64,000 nucleotides of DNA, taken from the NCBI RefSeq assembly GCF_014207255.1, contig NZ_JACHCZ010000002.1, positions 62,001 to 126,000 of the forward strand, written 5' to 3'. Origin of the DNA: Pseudomonas sp. JAI120. GTDB lineage: Bacteria; Pseudomonadota; Gammaproteobacteria; Pseudomonadales; Pseudomonadaceae. Within the stretch, counting starts at the first letter, position 1. Every line of letters starts with the position of its first letter. Below, piece after piece: positions 61,309 through 64,000 of this stretch. The notes beneath the pieces are model-generated. The model had not been told where the DNA came from. It did not search any database and worked only from the letters and a program-made list of their open reading frames with translations. Both the position numbers and the translations under genes were made by a program.

Positions 61309-63930
61309 TCAAGCCCCCTGGCGCTTGTCCTCGACCTTCCACTTGCCACCGTCGTAGAACGCTTTCCAGCCGGTAGGCTTGCCGTCCACTTCGGTCTGCA
61401 CGTACTGCTCCTTGGTCTTGCGGCTATAGCGGATCACGGCTGGGCGACCATCCGGGTCCTTCTTTGGCGCTTCACACAGGAAGTGGTACTTCGGATCGAT
61501 CTCGTCCTTGTGCGGCACGATCTCCAGCACCAACGGCGCTCGGGTCTCGCGGTTTTTCGGGAACTGGCTGGCCGCCAGGAACAACCCCGAAGCACCGTCA
61601 CGCAGGATGTAGGTGTCGTTGACCTTCTCGCACTTGAGTTCCGGCATCTTCACCGGGTCCATCTTGGGCGGGGCCGCGTCACCGCTTTTCAGCAGTTTGC
61701 GCGTGTTCTTGCAGGTCGGGTTGGTGCAACCGAAGAACTTGCCGAAGCGGCCGGTCTTGAGCTGCATCTCGCTGCCGCACTTGTCGCATTCCAGGCTCGG
61801 GCCTTCGTAGCCCTTGATGCGGTAGCTGCCCTCTTCGATCTCGTAGCCGTCGCAATCCGGGTTGTTACCGCAGATGTGCAACTTGTGCTTCTCGTCCAGC
61901 AGGTATGCGTCCATCGCCGTGCTGCAGATCGGGCAACGGTGCTTGCCACGCAGTACCAACGACTCGGATTCACCCTCGTCGTCTGCCGCAATTTCATCGC
62001 CCGGCACCAGGTTGACTGTCGCCTTGCAGCGCTCTTTCGGTGGCAGGCTGTAGCCCGAGCAACCGAGGAACACGCCAGTGGACGCAGTACGAATCTGCAT
62101 CGGGCGACCGCAGGTCAAGCATGGGATGTCGGTCATCACCGGCTGGTTGGCACGCATGCCGCTCTCAGGGCTTTCGGCCACTTCGAGTTTTTTCTTGAAG
62201 TCGCCGTAGAACTCGTCGAGCACGTTTTTCCAGTCGCGCTCGCCCTGGGCCACGTCATCGAGGTTCTCTTCCATACCGGCGGTAAAGCCGTAATCCATCA
62301 GGTTGGAGAAGCTCTCGGACAAGCGTTCGGTGACGATGTCGCCCATCTTTTCCGAATAGAAACGACGGTTGTGCAGCGCGACGTAGCCACGGTCCTGAAT
62401 GGTGGAGATAATCGCCGCGTAGGTCGAAGGACGACCGATACCGCGTTTCTCCATCTCTTTCACCAGGCTGGCTTCCGAATAACGCGCCGGCGGCTTGGTG
62501 AAGTGCTGGGACGGGTCGAGTTTGATCAGCTTCAACGTGTCGCCCTGGGCCATGTCCGGCAGCACATCGTCGTCGCCGGGCTTGGCGATCTGCGGCATCA
62601 CGCGGGTGTAGCCATCGAACTTGAGGATACGGCCCTTGGCGCGCAGCTCGAAGTCGCCAGCGCCGACGCTGACAGTGGTGGACAGGTATTGCGCCGGTAG
62701 CATCTGGCAAGCCAGGAACTGGCGCCAGATCAGCTCGTAGAGGCGCTCAGCGTCGCGTTCCATGCCGCTCAGCTTGCTTGGCTCGGTGTTGGCGTCGGAA
62801 GGACGAATCGCTTCGTGAGCCTCCTGGGCGCCTTCTTTGCTGCTGTAGACGTTCGGCTTCTCCGGCAGGTACTTCTTGCCGAATTCGCTTTCAATATAGG
62901 TACGCGCCATTGCCACCGCGTCTTGCGACAGGTTGGTGGAGTCGGTACGCATGTAAGTGATGTAGCCGGCTTCGTACAGACGCTGGGCCATCATCATGGT
63001 TTTCTTCACACCGAAGCCCAGGCGGTTGCTCGCGGCCTGTTGCAGGGTGGACGTGATGAACGGTGCCGACGGCTTGCTGCTGGTCGGTTTGTCTTCGCGC
63101 TTGACGATGCTATAGCTGGAGGCCTTGAGCTTCTCCAGCGCGGCCATGGCCTGGGCTTCGTTAAGCGGCTTGAACGCCTCGCCTTTCTCACGGGCCACTT
63201 CGAAGCGCACGTTGGCGCCCTTGGCAGTGCCCAGGTCGGCGTGAACTTCCCAGTATTCCTCGGGGTTGAACGCACGGATCTCACGCTCACGCTCCACCAC
63301 CAGCTTGACCGCTACCGATTGCACACGGCCGGCGGAGAGGCCACGGGCGATCTTGGCCCACAGCAGCGGCGAGACCATATAACCCACGACGCGGTCGAGG
63401 AAACGGCGGGCCTGCTGGGCGTTGACACGGTCGATATCCAGCTCGCCCGGCTTGGAGAAGGCTTCCTGGATGGCTTTCTTGGTGATTTCGTTGAACACCA
63501 CACGCTTGTAGCGGCTGTCATCACCGCCGATGGCTTCCCGCAGGTGCCAGGCAATGGCTTCCCCTTCGCGGTCCAAGTCCGTTGCGAGATAGATGGTGTC
63601 GGCATCTTTGGCGAGCCGGCGCAGCTCTTCGATGACCTTTTCCTTGCCCGGAAGGATTTCGTACTTGGCCTTCCAGCCATGATCCGGGTCCACACCCATC
63701 CGCGAGACCAGCTGCTTGCGCGCTTTCTCTTTAGGCGTGAGCACCGGACCTTCGCCCGCAGCCGCCTTGCCGCGCTTGGCGGCAGGCTCCTTGCTGGCGC
63801 TAGCCGAACCGCTGGTGGGCAGGTCTCGGATATGGCCGATACTCGACTTCACCACGTACTCGTTGCCCAAGTACTTGTTGATGGTCTTGGCCTTAGCCGG
63901 GGATTCCACAATGACCAGCGATTTGCCCAT
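61309..63930 (-). CDS. topA: DNA topoisomerase I TopA
   Basis: This 873-residue type IA enzyme relaxes negative supercoils. The Toprim domain begins [19 protein letters not shown] and has the acidic triad in [16 protein letters not shown]. The active-site Tyr326 is in [11 protein letters not shown]. Three C-terminal zinc-ribbon motifs follow ([28 protein letters not shown], each with a downstream Cys pair), then a basic tail. ATG 63930 is the conserved start; the frame extends to 63987 outside the family. Confidence 0.97.
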   Translation of the reverse strand: MGKSLVIVESPAKAKTINKYLGNEYVVKSSIGHIRDLPTSGSASASKEPAAKRGKAAAGEGPVLTPKEKARKQLVSRMGVDPDHGWKAKYEILPGKEKVIEELRRLAKDADTIYLATDLDREGEAIAWHLREAIGGDDSRYKRVVFNEITKKAIQEAFSKPGELDIDRVNAQQARRFLDRVVGYMVSPLLWAKIARGLSAGRVQSVAVKLVVEREREIRAFNPEEYWEVHADLGTAKGANVRFEVAREKGEAFKPLNEAQAMAALEKLKASSYSIVKREDKPTSSKPSAPFITSTLQQAASNRLGFGVKKTMMMAQRLYEAGYITYMRTDSTNLSQDAVAMARTYIESEFGKKYLPEKPNVYSSKEGAQEAHEAIRPSDANTEPSKLSGMERDAERLYELIWRQFLACQMLPAQYLSTTVSVGAGDFELRAKGRILKFDGYTRVMPQIAKPGDDDVLPDMAQGDTLKLIKLDPSQHFTKPPARYSEASLVKEMEKRGIGRPSTYAAIISTIQDRGYVALHNRRFYSEKMGDIVTERLSESFSNLMDYGFTAGMEENLDDVAQGERDWKNVLDEFYGDFKKKLEVAESPESGMRANQPVMTDIPCLTCGRPMQIRTASTGVFLGCSGYSLPPKERCKATVNLVPGDEIAADDEGESESLVLRGKHRCPICSTAMDAYLLDEKHKLHICGNNPDCDGYEIEEGSYRIKGYEGPSLECDKCGSEMQLKTGRFGKFFGCTNPTCKNTRKLLKSGDAAPPKMDPVKMPELKCEKVNDTYILRDGASGLFLAASQFPKNRETRAPLVLEIVPHKDEIDPKYHFLCEAPKKDPDGRPAVIRYSRKTKEQYVQTEVDGKPTGWKAFYDGGKWKVEDKRQGA

Positions 63931-64000
63931 GGATCGGAAAATTCCTGAATTCGAGAAGTGAAAGGCAGTTGGCGCCTGACGCGGCAACGCTATATATAGT
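63931..64000. promoter_or_regulatory. topA upstream region
   Basis: The last 70 bp contain GCTATATATAGT near the window end, an AT-rich stretch compatible with a promoter for the leftward topA gene. Nothing more can be said. Confidence 0.3.

Noticed and set aside
61087..62700. 537-residue open frame on the plus strand opposite topA
   Set aside because: It covers the BIME and the antisense of topA; the composition is that of a shadow frame.

Overview
The window is a chromosomal segment of a fluorescent Pseudomonas, most likely of the P. fluorescens group. Three things point there. Gene blocks keep the Pseudomonas core order (tal-rssC-rssB-PilZ-mlaA; queF-cupredoxin-copRS; lolCDE-PilZ-ugpQ-sthA; gap-mfd-csiV; nagZ-psrA-lexA-sulA-x-x-topA). 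Regulatory sites are of Pseudomonas type (PsrA boxes, CopR box, paired LexA boxes). REP/BIME hairpins built on TGTGGGAGGGGGCTTGC recur between genes. No rRNA, tRNA, CRISPR array, intact insertion sequence or integrase was seen.

Region 1 (1-5544) is a plant-signal locus of the PipR type. A LuxR 'solo' regulator (pipR) lies between two proline-iminopeptidase/amidase genes. The leftward one heads an operon for a Dpp/Opp-type peptide ABC transporter that runs off the window start. A 20-bp lux-box-like dyad precedes each peptidase gene. Region 2 (5545-10264) looks like purine or nucleoside handling: an NCS2 permease, a Tsx-like outer-membrane channel, a PunC-like MFS transporter and its divergent PunR-like LysR regulator. 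Region 3 (10253-13052) holds an ArgD-like aminotransferase, a divergent LysR gene and a HAD phosphatase.

Region 4 (13053-14573) is the most striking accessory gene: a stand-alone homologue of the type III effector nucleotidyl cyclase ExoY. It has an uncharged N-terminus and a serine where the family's H-x5-N motif has Asn. Region 5 (14588-25287) mixes housekeeping and accessory genes: fabV, a membrane beta-hydroxylase, ppnN, a VapBC-type toxin-antitoxin pair, a LysR/NADP-oxidoreductase pair, mqo and an MFS exporter.

Region 6 (about 25.4-30.8 kb) is a more AT-rich accessory stretch ending just before dusA, a known integration hot spot. It holds an orphan kinase-fold protein, a small lipoprotein, a lambda-type Ser/Thr phosphatase, a CsbD protein, a chemoreceptor, an overlooked 46-residue DUF2256 gene and a possible broken small gene.

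Region 7 (30.9-49.7 kb) is core: dusA, tal, RssB/RssC stress signalling, mlaA, queF, copper-responsive copRS with a cupredoxin, lolCDE, sthA and an N-terminally extended GAPDH. Region 8 (50.1-64 kb) is the DNA-repair and SOS neighbourhood: mfd, a SWIM/SNF2 helicase, nagZ, psrA, lexA-sulA and topA.
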